From contig JAULSN010000002.1 of the NCBI GenBank assembly GCA_033439765.1, forward strand, positions 4,774,001-4,838,000: a DNA stretch of 64,000 bases, read 5' to 3'. Below are positions 38,048 through 48,034 of the stretch, in pieces. This stretch comes from Lasiosphaeria ovina (taxonomy: Eukaryota > Ascomycota > Sordariomycetes > Sordariales > Lasiosphaeriaceae). The first letter of the stretch is position 1; each line of letters begins with the position of its first letter. Both the position numbers and the translations under genes were made by a program. The notes under the pieces are model-generated. The model was not told the DNA's origin. It searched no databases and saw nothing but the letters and a program-made list of their open reading frames with translations.

Positions 38048-38140
38048 TAATTTGTGTTCATTTTAGTATGTGCGTGGTGATGGGTATAAGCCACTTCACT
38101 TTAGTGGTAGATCTAACTATAGAAGTTGGTCCTAGAGTAG
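38048..38140 (+). repeat. Dispersed repeat, copy A
   Basis: Shares CATTTTAGT, GTGCGTGGTGATGGGTA, AAGCCA and AGATCTAACT with copy B about 270 bases downstream and with copy C on minus at 24.3 kb. Confidence 0.65.
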
Positions 38141-38222
38141 TTCTGGACGGAAGAAAAACAAACACGAGTATGACAAACACCCGAGCTACTTTGTACAGAA
38201 TGGAACCGACTATAGAGCTGGG

Positions 38223-38247
38223 TTTTTTTTTTTTTTTTTTTTTTTTT
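38223..38247. repeat. Poly-T tract
   Basis: Uninterrupted run of about 25 T bases between dispersed-repeat copies A and B. Confidence 0.8.
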
Positions 38248-38320
38248 GCAGTTGCGGGTATACCTAGGTATTTAAGAGAACCAAGCATCTAAGGTGCTCT
38301 CGCATGGTCATTTTTATTAC

Positions 38321-38420
38321 TTAACTGTGTTAATTTTAGTTGTGTGCGTGGTGATGGGTAGAAGCCATTTCACCAATCTGGTGATAGATCTCTAACTGTG
38401 GAAGTCACTCTTTGAGTAGA
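38321..38420 (+). repeat. Dispersed repeat, copy B
   Basis: Second copy in the same orientation as A; it carries ATTTTAGT, GTGCGTGGTGATGGGTA, AAGCCATTTCACC and TCTAACTGTGGAAGT. The last word matches copy C better than copy A does. Confidence 0.65.
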
Positions 38421-38614
38421 CGAAACTAAATATAAATTAATTTTTTTTTAAATTTTCAGAACTTGTTTTATTTTATATACTTAGGTTTGAGCGACAGGTA
38501 TATATGTATATCACCGGGGGCTTCGACGTTAACGGGGAACGGCCCCCCCCCAGGATCTAACCACTTATCACGAAGGAGACGCGCGATGATTTGGGCGGCT
38601 AGATGATGTCGTCT

Positions 38615-39846
38615 TCACCATTTGCTTCCGATGTGCGGCTGAGTATTTGCTACGGCGGCTTCATACCCCTTGTTCATGGCGACGGTATCCCACTGGACGG
38701 ACCAGCCGGGGGGCCTCTCGGCGCGCGGCGGTGGCGTCCTCCGCACGCGGGCACGGCCGGTGACGGCCGTCTGGCCGTCGGGGCCCTCGATCCAGGCGGT
38801 GAAGGTCCTGTCGCCGATGGGCGAGTTGAGCGGGGGCGGGAGCTTCTCGTTGACGCAGATGCGGATGCGGTCGCCCGCGTACAGCGGCCGGATGTTGCGG
38901 TACTTGATCGACTTGACGAAGCGGCTCCACGGGATCACGCGCCGCAGCGCCGCCATCAGCAGCATCAGTGTCAGCGGCCCGTGGACCAGCCGCTCCCGGT
39001 AGCCCTCGACGTTGCGCGCGTACTCGGGGTCCAAGTGGATGGCGTGCGCGTTGTACGTCAGCGCGCTGAAGTGGAAGAGTAGCTGGGCGTCTACCGTCAG
39101 TGCCATCTCGAAATCGGGCTTCTTGTCCGCTGTTTGTCTTTCTGTCAGTGGAACACAGGATCATCGTTGGGGAGGAGAGAATAATCACATTGAGGTTTCC
39201 TAGGGCTGTTCAACTTGGGCGGCTGGCACAGCAGAGCGAGATCTTCACTCGAGGGCACGCGCTTCTTCAAAAACACCAGCGAGCGGACCTCTGTGATGGA
39301 GGAGCGGAAGGATGATTTGAGGGTGGCGGCGGCGGCTTTATCTCCCCACGGGGCCACGCCGTAGCGGCGGCGCACGTCGACGTAGACCTTGTCGCCGGCC
39401 GAGTCCTCGTCGGCGACGCCGTTGCCGTTGCCGCTGCCGCGGACGCTGTCGACCGTCTCGATGCAGCGGACGGCGCGGTTGTCAAGCAGCATGTCCTCGG
39501 CCCAGTCGTCGTCGAAGCTGAGGGAGCCGCCGGCCCACATGCGGCGCACATACGGGGGGCCGGGGGCGTGGGTTGGGTCGGTGCCGTCAGGCCCCAGGTA
39601 GATGGTCGGGTCCTGGAAGGGAAAGTAGACGAGGTGGTGGCCCTGGGTCAGCGGAAAGCGGGCCAGGTTCTCGCGGGTCCGGATCAAGCGATGGTACAAG
39701 CCCCTCGATTTCCGCGGGTTCCCCAACCGCGCGTCGAGGAGCATGTTGACCAGGTGCGACGGCACCGGCGACAGAATGTCGAAAATCGCCTTGGGCCCCC
39801 GCTCGGCGAACCGCTCAGAGGCCCGGGCTAAGTACCCCGCCGACAT
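38615..39846 (-). CDS. Hydroxyacyl-thioester dehydratase type 2 (HTD2-like, hot-dog fold)
   Basis: Two exons on minus: 39846-39189 and 39129-38615, giving 390 residues. The 59-nt intron uses a GTGATT donor and AACAG acceptor; joining them yields SPRKPQSDKKPDFEM, in frame. The second half holds the hydratase-2 signature: FSALTYNAHAIHLDPEYAR, with the Asp/His pair expected of R-specific enoyl hydratases. Next comes VHGPLTLMLLMAAL and the RPLYAGDRIRI strand. Yeast Htd2 dehydrates 3-hydroxyacyl-ACP in mitochondrial type II fatty acid synthesis, which feeds lipoate. The N-terminus is basic and Ala/Arg-rich (MSAGYLARASERFAE), compatible with mitochondrial import. The substrate (acyl-ACP or a C5 CoA such as mesaconyl-CoA) is not decided by sequence. 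Confidence 0.86.
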
Positions 39847-39853
39847 GATGTCT

Positions 39854-39903
39854 GCCCGCCCTAGTGATACCCGCCCTAGTGATGCCCGCCCTGGTGATGC
39901 CCG
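39854..39903. repeat. 15-bp tandem repeat, about 3.3 copies
   Basis: Unit GCCCGCCCTAGTGAT at 39854, 39869 and 39884 with single-base changes, then a partial unit at 39899. It begins 8 bases from the HTD2-like start codon, so it lies in the leader or core promoter. Confidence 0.9.
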
Positions 39904-39993
39904 AAGACTGGGTTGGAGTGCAAACGCGTCGCGTGTTATTTTGTGATCTGAGTACAGTGTCCGTACCGGTAGATGTCAAGGTTGAGCTATGCG

Positions 39994-40028
39994 GAATTGA
40001 ATTGAATTGAATTGAATTGAATTGAATT
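39994..40028. repeat. (GAATT)7 microsatellite
   Basis: Seven perfect GAATT units followed by a partly palindromic GAATTCAATTG. Confidence 0.92.
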
Positions 40029-40642
40029 CAATTGACTGGCTCCCTCGCGTGGCTTCGTTTCTCCAATCGTGAGGCCGACGGCGCTCACTCGGCGTTGCTG
40101 AGACTGACTTTGCGGGCGATCATGAGTGAAGTTCGACGTTGATACCGTGTACAGTATATACCTTGTAAGTGAGGCTATTTGGTGGCGGCGGCGTTACAGA
40201 ATGCCCACGGGTTTGCCTCCGATAAGCGAATAATGCGGCATTGGTGCATAATAGGTTTTGTGTTCGGTTCCCCAACTCTTTGGGGAATGACATCCTCGAG
40301 AGAGTCCAAATGCAAGAAATCACTTTCACTTTTCGCAGGGGGTCTAAAAAGGAAGGAGCGGATTTGTGTCTTGGAATCGACCCAGAAAGTAAACCCCACG
40401 GTATTAGACTACTAGTAGTATTTTCTTGCAGTGAAAGATCAGAGTCTATCCTTGACCGAACAATAACATTCTGCCGTTTTGACTTCCCTGCTATCTTATT
40501 ATGCATACCCAAGCTTTTACTTTGAGACCTGTTCTAGGAACTAGTTTGTGAATTGAGGAGAGAGAAATCGAAAAGGAAAACATGCTGACTAAGTAGGTAG
40601 CCATGCCATGCCATGTCATCCCAGACCACCGTCCTTCCTTCG

Positions 40643-42115
40643 TCAAGAATAAGATGACTCTCCAACTCTCCTCTGGTTCCGCCAGCTCCCCAGCCACCTC
40701 CAGCCCTGGGCCGTCTCGGCTAAGCGCTCCAGGGCGACCTTGACCCTGCCCTCGGGGTCGTCGAGGCGGCTGCCCTCGAACTCGACGAAGAACAGGTAAT
40801 GGAAGGGCTCGAGGAGGCTGGGTAAGCTGTTGATGCTAGTCAGGTTGAGTCGCAGCTGCTTAAAGCAGTCGAGGACATCGGCCAGCGCCCCGGGTGTGCG
40901 GTGCGGCACGGTGAACGACACGAGCGTCTTGTACTTTGGCCCGTACGGCTCGCCGCCATCCTCCATCTTCGCTGTAGCCCCCTTCCCCCCCTCCGGCTGC
41001 TGCTGCGCCGCCTCGTCCTTTCGAATCAGAAAGAAGCGCGTTGTGTTGTCCTCGCGGTCCTCGATGCACCGCGCCAGCACGTCGAGCCCCTTTTCCTCGC
41101 CAGCCATCTCGCCTGCGACGGCCGCGCTGGTGCCCGACGTGTCCGCCGCCGCCATCTCGGCTGCCTTGCTGGTCGAGGTAACGTCGATGGTGTCAACGCC
41201 GCGCAGGTACGCCGCAAAAAAGGCCGACGTCTGTCCAAACGCCTGAGGGTGCGAATAAACGCGCTGGATGTGCTTGAGGTCCGTCAGAGGGCGCGCCCTT
41301 AGCATGTCTGCCTCGGCAGTAACACTGTCCCCTTCGCCCTCTGCGCTCTGCCGCCGGCCGAGCAAGAAGTGGTGGACATCCAAGTAGACCTCCCCGTAGA
41401 CCGAGATGCCAGCATAGCTGCCGGCCCGGTCGGCTAGACTGTCTAGCGTGAACGTGACGATGCCGTGCGTCGAGTTCTCAAACGGCACCACGCCATAGGC
41501 TGCTTCGCCCGCTTGCACCACATCAAAGACGTCTAGAGAGTTTGGTGCATTAGCCCCCAGCCTATCTGGACTCTGATCGCCTATGTTGCTCGGCGAATTG
41601 TAACGAAGATAGACCGAGAAAGAGAGAGAGAGAGAGAGAGAAGCTTTGTACAAGACAGACTCGGACAACCCCATAATAGAAAACGTATACATACCCTTGA
41701 TTGTCACGGTAGGCGTGAGCTCCCATTCCTGCCCCGGAAAGGCTGATTTAGTGGCCTACACGAGATATTCCGTTAGCCCCTGTGTGTTCTCTCCCCGTAT
41801 TGCAGCCAGGCTATTTTCCATGGCTCTCCGCGAGTCCCCCCTAACTTTTGACATTGCATGATACCTCACAGAAACAACCCTCATTCTCACTGCCCCCGCT
41901 TTATATTTCGAGGCGGGTGCAGACGGGTCTTCGAGAAGCAAACATGCGCCGACACGTGAACAGAGACCGAAAATACCCCCTTCCCCCCCTCCTCTCTCTC
42001 TCTCTCTCAAAAAAAAAAAACCCCCCCATACCTGGTGGGAATACGAAGCCAACGGGCCGAGGAAGGCCACCTTATTCTCATTCCCCTGGGCTCGGACAGG
42101 AGCTGCCGCAGCCAT
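40643..42115 (-). CDS. pha2: Prephenate dehydratase (phenylalanine biosynthesis)
   Basis: Three exons on minus: 42115-42032, 41755-41695, 41532-40643, giving 344 residues. The enzyme converts prephenate to phenylpyruvate. The catalytic domain starts with VAFLGPLASYSHQ, continues with TVTIKDVFDVVQAGEAAYGVVPFENSTHG, and ends with the family motif DNTTRFFLI. The C-terminal ACT domain (TLVSFTVPHRTPGALADVL, then LTSINSLPS) is the phenylalanine-binding regulatory part; the classical ESRP of bacterial enzymes reads NSLPS here. The middle exon of 61 nt encodes ATKSAFPGQEWELTPTVTIK. The first intron (41756-42031, 276 nt) includes a homopolymer A/C tract. The second (41533-41694) includes a GA microsatellite. 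The ATG at 42115 gives the usual short N-terminus; an earlier in-frame TTG-started stretch is not used. Confidence 0.92.
41618..41641. repeat. (GA)n microsatellite in pha2 intron 2
   Basis: About eleven GA units within the second intron of pha2; on the coding strand this is a CT run near the donor side. Confidence 0.85.
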
Positions 42116-43251
42116 GGTTGCGAGTTTTGGTTTTTGGTTTTCTTTTTTGGTTTTTTTGGCTCGCGGGGGGTTCCGATATGCGGACGTGAATATCCGTACC
42201 TCAGGTACCCGAGAAACTGAATTGGGCAATAACAAGTCGACTTTTTTTTATTTTTAAAACCCCCTCCTTCGACTCCCCGCCCCAAAGTGGCAAGAAAGTA
42301 TTCGTAGGTAAGATAGGTAGGTAATCAATAAAGATTGCGCGGCCTTGACTGAACAGGAAAAGAATGTTGAAAAAGCTGAGTGCAGCGAAATTATATAATA
42401 TCGCCTGATGGAAACTGGGCAAGATGGGCAAGATGGGCAAAAGAGAAGTGCGTCTGCAGTGTTTAATGAGGGCGGGGGTATTCGCGAAGGGAAAGCGTGA
42501 TTGACATGTAATGATACAATTCAAAAATCGCAAGCCCCGCTCTCCGTATGAAGCTCATACAGAGAGAGGGGACCTAGCTGCGCAGTGAGTTAGATACTAG
42601 GTTATTGACTTGACATGACACCCCGCATAAACACCCTAACCCTATCCCCTTTACTTCAGGTAGGCTCTACCAAAACATGCAAGGTCATGCTCAGTTAACG
42701 AATGTCATTGGGGTTACTACTATTTCAGTCTAAATATCAGGTGGCATTGGCTCCCACCACCTTGCCTGAACCAAAAGCAAAAGAGCGGACAGACACCGCA
42801 TTGCCCGGGACAAGCCGCCCTTTGTTGCGAGACGCTCGTTGCTTGCCCAAACCAACCTGTGTCCCCGAGGCGTTCAACCAGCAATCTTGACCAGCCCTGC
42901 AATGAAGTACCTAGACCCTTTCGACTTCTCGATTCCTCGTGGGTAATTTCCTGCACATCTAGTGTAAGTAGTAGCCAAGAACCATCAGATCGCAAGCGTC
43001 TGCCTACCTGCAAATCCGCCATCGTAAACTCAAGAAGCCGTCATCACAGAGCGAAGCGGGCTCGGGCGGGACACCTGGTGACTCTGCTCACTGGGGGCCG
43101 CAGAGAATCCCTTGTTCAGCCGCCGCTGGGAGTGCGGGATCTTGCCCGGTCTCAGTGGCTCGGAGGGCGGCTGTTTAGCACGTGACGTCGTCGGCTCTGA
43201 CGGGGTTGCTTGAGCTTGCGGTCCCTCGCTATCAACGAGGGAGTCACACTG
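42116..43251. other. Intergenic region
   Basis: Between the 5' end of pha2 (-) and the 3' end of the eRF1 gene (-). It contains a T-rich run (42128-42160), CTACC/GGTAG words and otherwise unremarkable sequence. No gene was seen. Confidence 0.45.
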
Positions 43252-44908
43252 TCAATCTATCGTGACGGTTAGCTACTATGTCCTTCGTAATCGGCTGTTG
43301 GGCGTCAAATCCTTACCGTCATAGTACTCATCATCATCATCCACGTCAGCTAACTGCTCGAAGTTGACCTTGTACCGGAGGATTCCGCCGATACCGCCGA
43401 AGCCCTTGACAAACTGGTTGCCCTCGGTCGATCGATCGGAGACGAACTCCAGAGTGGTACCAAAGTCCTTGTAATGTTCCGCGATCCACTCGAGGAAGGA
43501 CTCCTGCGACACCACCTCCATTTCCTGGCCCGTTTCCTTGTCCATGAACCTCTCGCGGTTGGCTGCATCCTGCTGTTGCTGCTTGGTGGTGTGAAGAATG
43601 AGCTCACTGCCGTGGCTGTCCTTGAGGACCCAGCGAGTCACCTCGAGGTTCTCAAAGACAATCAGGATCTCGACGGCACCTAGTTCAAGAGCCTTGAGCG
43701 TATCTTCAACGCCGTAGCAGATACGACCAGTGTCCTGGCTGATTTCCTCGAAGTACTTGCCGATAAGCTTCTTCTCCTGGATGAACTTGACATTGCTCAG
43801 CGTCTCTGAGGACAACTCAATGGCCTGGTTGAAGCCGTTTTCGCCGCCGTACGAGACATCTACAACCTTGATGACCTTGGTTGCGAGGCGGTTGTCGAAC
43901 ATGTCGGACGCGTTGAGGTCGTTCTTGAAATCGGCGGATCCAGCCAGGATGATACCGGCCACGTTGACCTTGTCGTTGGTGATGAAGTTCTGAACAGCCA
44001 GCTCGGCCACCTTGCGAACGTAATTGTGCCGCTTCTCCTCTCTTAGACGGGCGAAACGCAGCGCCGACTGACCACCACGGCCGTGCTTCTTGGGCAGATC
44101 GACCGAGAACTTGTGAACAATGTCCCTGGTGTTGCCGCTCAGTGTGCCGAACAGGGCACCGTTACCGTCCATGATGATGAAGCCGAATTTCTGGTCAGAC
44201 TCGAGCAGCTCCGCCAATGCCTCGGTGTGGAACTTGTTGTCACAGAGGTAGAGCGACGTGTTGATGGGCTTGAAAGGCTCGAAGTCGATGTTGACCTTTC
44301 TCTCCTTGCCCTCGGACGTCAGGATTTCGCCGCAGTAGACGACCAGGCCATTCGGGGGGACCTTGTTGTACAGCTTGAGACGCTGCTGCGTCGAAGTGAT
44401 AGCCGAAAGCACCGACTGGCGATTGACACGAGACTTGATATTTGACGCAGTGCCCTGTGAGTGTGTTAGAAGCCTTCATTTGGGCCTCAAGTATGGATAC
44501 CCGACATTCCATGCTCTCAAAGGAGCAAAAGGGGGAAAGGCGAAAAAGGACAGCACGGACATATTCTTCAGCCAACATCTTCGCTGCTCGGGATACCTGG
44601 TCCTTGGGAGCTATCGAAATCATCAGCAAGAGCTCGGACACAGCAGCGCAACGGCGCCCTTAGGTTTGGCGGTCAGGCCAGGGACGAGAGAGTGACGTAC
44701 GAATGATCAAGGAAATCATGCTCGTTCCGTTTCCTCGAGCGGCCTCAAGCCGCTTAATCAGCTTCTTAACCTTCCATATCTCGATCTGGCGTGCACATGT
44801 TGTCAGTCGCCTGAAGGCAGCCCGCTGGGCGCACAATCAATCGATGGTAGGTGTAGGGGGGTTTCGACTCACATTCTTCTCCGCCTCGTTGGCGTTCGGT
44901 TCGCTCAT
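43252..44908 (-). CDS. erf1: Eukaryotic peptide chain release factor 1 (eRF1/Sup45)
   Basis: Five exons on minus: 44908-44873, 44785-44701, 44610-44561, 44454-43317, 43256-43252, giving 437 residues, the usual family length. Functional motifs are intact: NIKS at 62-65 and YLCDNKF at 126-132 for stop-codon reading, and GGQ at 184-186 (KKHGRGGQ) for peptidyl-tRNA hydrolysis. The C-domain ends in an acidic DDDDEYYDD that binds eRF3. The last coding exon is only five bases (AT plus TGA). It was chosen because it restores the terminal Asp-Asp-stop; the alternative acceptor at the preceding TAG gives a longer unrelated tail. Three introns crowd the first 60 codons, a pattern common in highly expressed fungal translation genes. 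A transposon sits 278 bp upstream of the start codon. Confidence 0.96.
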
Positions 44909-45186
44909 TTTGGATAACGACTCGAAGGATTCGCGGAAATGAAATGGCTACTGTCCCCTTGTCGCCCCTGCGCTCGCAAGGTGTCTTTTTGGGGTATCTT
45001 TTTCTTCTTTCTTTTCTGTTGTTCCGTGTACGCCTTGCCGGATTTCGCTGAAAATGTGGTGGGGTTGTGAGAGGGGTTTCGCGAGAAGTCCTTTTTAAAA
45101 GGCGGACACGGTGGCGCTGCGCGGTGGATCCCTCGATCCCAACTCCTTATTGGGTCATTCCCCCAAGCTGAAGTTCGTTGGCCTTG
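44909..45186. promoter_or_regulatory. Promoter-proximal region of erf1, cut off by a transposon
   Basis: Only 278 bases separate the erf1 start codon from the transposon target-site duplication. The stretch contains CT-rich sequence on the coding strand and a TTTTAAA run (45091-45099). No specific factor site is claimed; the role as core promoter follows from position. Confidence 0.45.
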
Positions 45187-45194
45187 GTTTGAGC
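45187..45194 (+). repeat. 8-bp target-site duplication, left copy
   Basis: GTTTGAGC immediately before the first base of the left terminal inverted repeat. The same octamer follows the right terminus at 53368-53375. Confidence 0.9.
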
Positions 45195-45215
45195 TTATCT
45201 CAGTAACTCAGACGT
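45195..45215 (+). repeat. Left terminal inverted repeat (21 bp)
   Basis: Perfect inverted match to 53347-53367. Homology with the right end weakens after ACGT but resumes as G-rich sequence. Confidence 0.92.
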
Positions 45216-45400
45216 CTTTTCCAGGCAAGGGGGGGGGGTGGCATTCGGGCGTAAATTGAATGGCCCACTTCGTGGGCCGGATGGGCGGCTGGACAAAACC
45301 CCACCCAATTTACATGTAAAATTATCCTACTAGCCCATTTGAGTAGTTAAGACCCCAGGACCCACATTTTTGCCCAGAACGCCTGGAAAAGACGTCTGAG
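45207..45400. repeat. Left subterminal inverted repeat pair
   Basis: Arms CTCAGACGTCTTTTCCAGGC at 45207-45226 and its exact reverse complement at 45381-45400, with a 154-base loop. The first arm overlaps the terminal inverted repeat. It could fold as a hairpin or be a paired protein-binding site. Confidence 0.9.
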
Positions 45401-45788
45401 CTCAATATTTGATGTTTCCCGCTCCTCGTTACGGTCTACCATACAAATCGCGATTTTGGGAAAAACGTCAACGCGAATAGCTTCATCAATATAACCACTA
45501 TTAGAATGCCAAAATATGTCTGAGGATGCTTAGAGCGAGGGCATTATTTTGAGCCTGGTTTGAGTACAATAATTAGCAAATTGCGAGATTTGGTACGACT
45601 AAACCTTCAATTTCTTCCTCGTTACGCTTTTCATCCGACTTGGTAACCCCCATACCAAAAAACCACCAAAATAGCTGTACCTATAAAAATTTACTACCGA
45701 GGATCCTCTACTTCTTAACAACCTCAGTGTGTAATTTTCTACCTTTCAATCAATCTGTTGCCGTTGCGCGAGCCTCAAACGCGATAAA

Positions 45789-48034
45789 ATGGCCTCTCCG
45801 GGCGACCTTAAGCTCATCAAAGCGACAATATGCTCCATTACTGGCCACGAAAACGCCCGGGAAGGTCAGGTCAAGTCGGTCGCTCGATTGGTCTTCGAAC
45901 AAGCCGACACGGTACTCGTTGCGGCGACTAGCTACGGCAAAAGCGCAGTCCTGTACGCCTGCGCGGCTCTATTGAACAAGATTACGGTGCAGATCGTGCC
46001 GTTGACGAAGCTGGGCGAGAATCAGCGTGAATCTATCGCCAAAGACGTGCCGGGCGCGCGCCCTATATGGATCGATACCGATACGCATCTCAAGGCGAGT
46101 TACGAATACCGCCCTATCGCTCTGCTTATTACCCCTAACCCCTAAAATGGATCGGTAACTAACTTCCTTCGTTAATAATACAGAATCGAGAGATATGGAA
46201 TGAAGTCCGCGACGGAAAATACACATACGTTCTTTTGAGCCCTGAGCAAGCAGTCAGTACCAAATTTAAGGGCGTTCTTAGGGACCTAGGCTTCTATACT
46301 AAGATCGGACTTTTCGCTATCGACGAGCTATATATTATTAGCGAATGGAGAGAATTCAGGCCCGAATTTACCTACCTATACTCTTTGAGGACCCTACTAC
46401 CGCGCGTAATTCCTTAGTTTGGTTGTACTATAACGCTGGACCGAGATAATTAGGAATATATCCTCAAGTATATAGGCTTCGATTTATAGCGCCTTGAAAT
46501 CATCAGGACCTCGGTTAACCGCCTAGAGATCTCCATAGTTATATAGCCTCTAGTACGAAACTATATTAGCGATTTCCAACGCCTATACTTCCTTCTTCAG
46601 GGAGTAACTTATACTATAGTTCGGGAGATTCCAAAGACTATTATTTATATCGATAGCAAGCCTAAGCTCCTAGAGGCTCGGTATTCCTTATACCGGTATA
46701 TATAGGAAGTCTATAGATTTTCCAAGGAGTTCTCCCGTAAGGTTATCCAGCGTTATGACGCCGATATTCGTAATACCGATAAAGACCTTATTTTTAATAG
46801 CCTCGCCTCGGTTAATACGGACTGCCGTATCGTGATAGTAACGGTATCGCTAGGAATGGGGATAGATCTTCCTAATATTATTCGCGTCGTATAGTTCGGC
46901 CTGCCGAACGCCCCGAGTCTATCAGATATTTGGCAGCGCGTTAGAAGAGCGCTGCGTAATAAAGAGAAGGCATCGCGGTAAGGCTTTACTTAGGGTACGG
47001 CCTATATATTCGTGCCGTACTAGGCGTTCAGCCATCTCGGCTCGCTCGATAAACCACCTCCAAAGCCGAAGGCACCGCGCCGACCCCGCGGTCGTTAATA
47101 ACTTAATACGCCTACCGTTACAAGTCGGCTTCGTACGATAACTCTCGTTAATCGGGATCCCGAGGATGATATAGCCAGTCAGGCTAGTCAAGCTAGTCAG
47201 GCTAGTCAAGCCAGCTAGCTCAGTCAAACATCGCAGGCCCGGGATAAGGCTGAGCAAGTTCAGTAGTAGGAAGAAGCCCTTATTTTAAGCTCATAGGGAC
47301 TCTAGGACTTTGAGGCTCGTTTAAAGTGGACTAAGCAGGACCTATCGGCGTAGGAAAAGCTCGCGCTAGTTATTAAGAACTGGCTTAATAGTAGCTACTT
47401 CCGGGCGTCGATTTTGGAATACCTTTAAGAGCCTAACGCCCCTGACCTGGAATATAAACATATAGTTAACCCGGAGCTCTACTATAACGGAAAAAACTAC
47501 AATCGATCGCTAGGTCGTATCCCGGTTATATAGCCTCGGAATAAGAGCCAAGAAAAACCAACAACTAGCTTACTAGCGGGCTTTACGCTATCTTATCTTC
47601 ATAAGTAGTATACGAAGTAGGCATAACGCCTTATACCTGAAGAATATCGCTAGTTCGATATTATTAGGGATATATGGATGGATAGGAAGCTTTAGTACGG
47701 TATAGCTCGTTTATTTGCCTAGGGTCGCCGTGGTAAGTAAGAGCTTCCTTTTAAGGATATCGCTAGCCTTATTTAGGCTCTACCTACTATTAGAGACTGG
47801 GAATACCTTGAGGATAAAGGCGGCGAGCTCGTAAGCTTCTATATAGAGTTAGTCGGCCGGGTTTATAAGTTATGGAATAATAGTAAAAAAAAGAAGGCAA
47901 ATGAGAGAGCTATAAAGGCAGCCGAAAAGGTTGCAGTTACGCCAAATAGTAGCGGGTCTTTAACCCCTAACGACCGCCGGAAGCGGGCGGCCGAGGTAGC
48001 AAATCCCTTTATAACGCCGGCTACGAAGCGATAA
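45789..48034 (+). pseudogene. RIP-decayed RecQ/DEAD-type helicase of the transposon
   Basis: Two exons, 45789-46094 and 46184-48034, total exactly 719 codons including the stop. The intron has a GC donor (AAG|GCGAGT), a CTAAC branch-like word and an ACAG acceptor. The N-terminus holds REGQ (Q-motif-like), the Walker A segment AATSYGKSAVL and PLTKLGENQ. Motif II reads DELY where DELH or DEAH is expected, a C-to-T change. Helicase domain 2 is recognisable from VTVSLGMGIDLPNI and DIWQRVRRALR. A Ser-Gln-Ala repeat (ASQASQ) follows. Many in-frame stops, all TAG or TAA in my reading, fall where Trp or Gln would fit (for example before FGLPNAP). No indel breaks the frame. The first exon is the least damaged. 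The original protein was probably a helicase helping transposition or element maintenance; it cannot work now. Confidence 0.8.

Larger units (their letters stand above)
37640..38614. other. Convergent intergenic region with two repeat copies
   Basis: Between the LRR protein (+) and the HTD2-type gene (-). It holds two copies of a dispersed repeat (38048-38140, 38321-38420), a 25-nt poly-T run, and AT-rich sequence. No gene was seen. The low GC and repeat content suggest old mobile-element debris. Confidence 0.55.
39847..40642. other. Intergenic region with tandem repeats
   Basis: Upstream of the HTD2-like gene and downstream of pha2, both on minus. It holds a 15-bp tandem repeat directly next to the HTD2 start and a GAATT pentamer microsatellite. 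No gene was seen in 40030-40642. Confidence 0.55.

Noticed and set aside
45187..45194. A 6-bp duplication (TTTGAG) with longer termini
   Set aside because: Extending the match shows GTTTGAGC on both sides with symmetric TTATC/GATAA ends, so eight bases is the better reading.
46941..47000. Transposon end sequences considered as a Helitron because of the helicase
   Set aside because: The element has inverted termini and an 8-bp target duplication, and no Rep domain was seen; Helitrons have none of these ends and no duplication.
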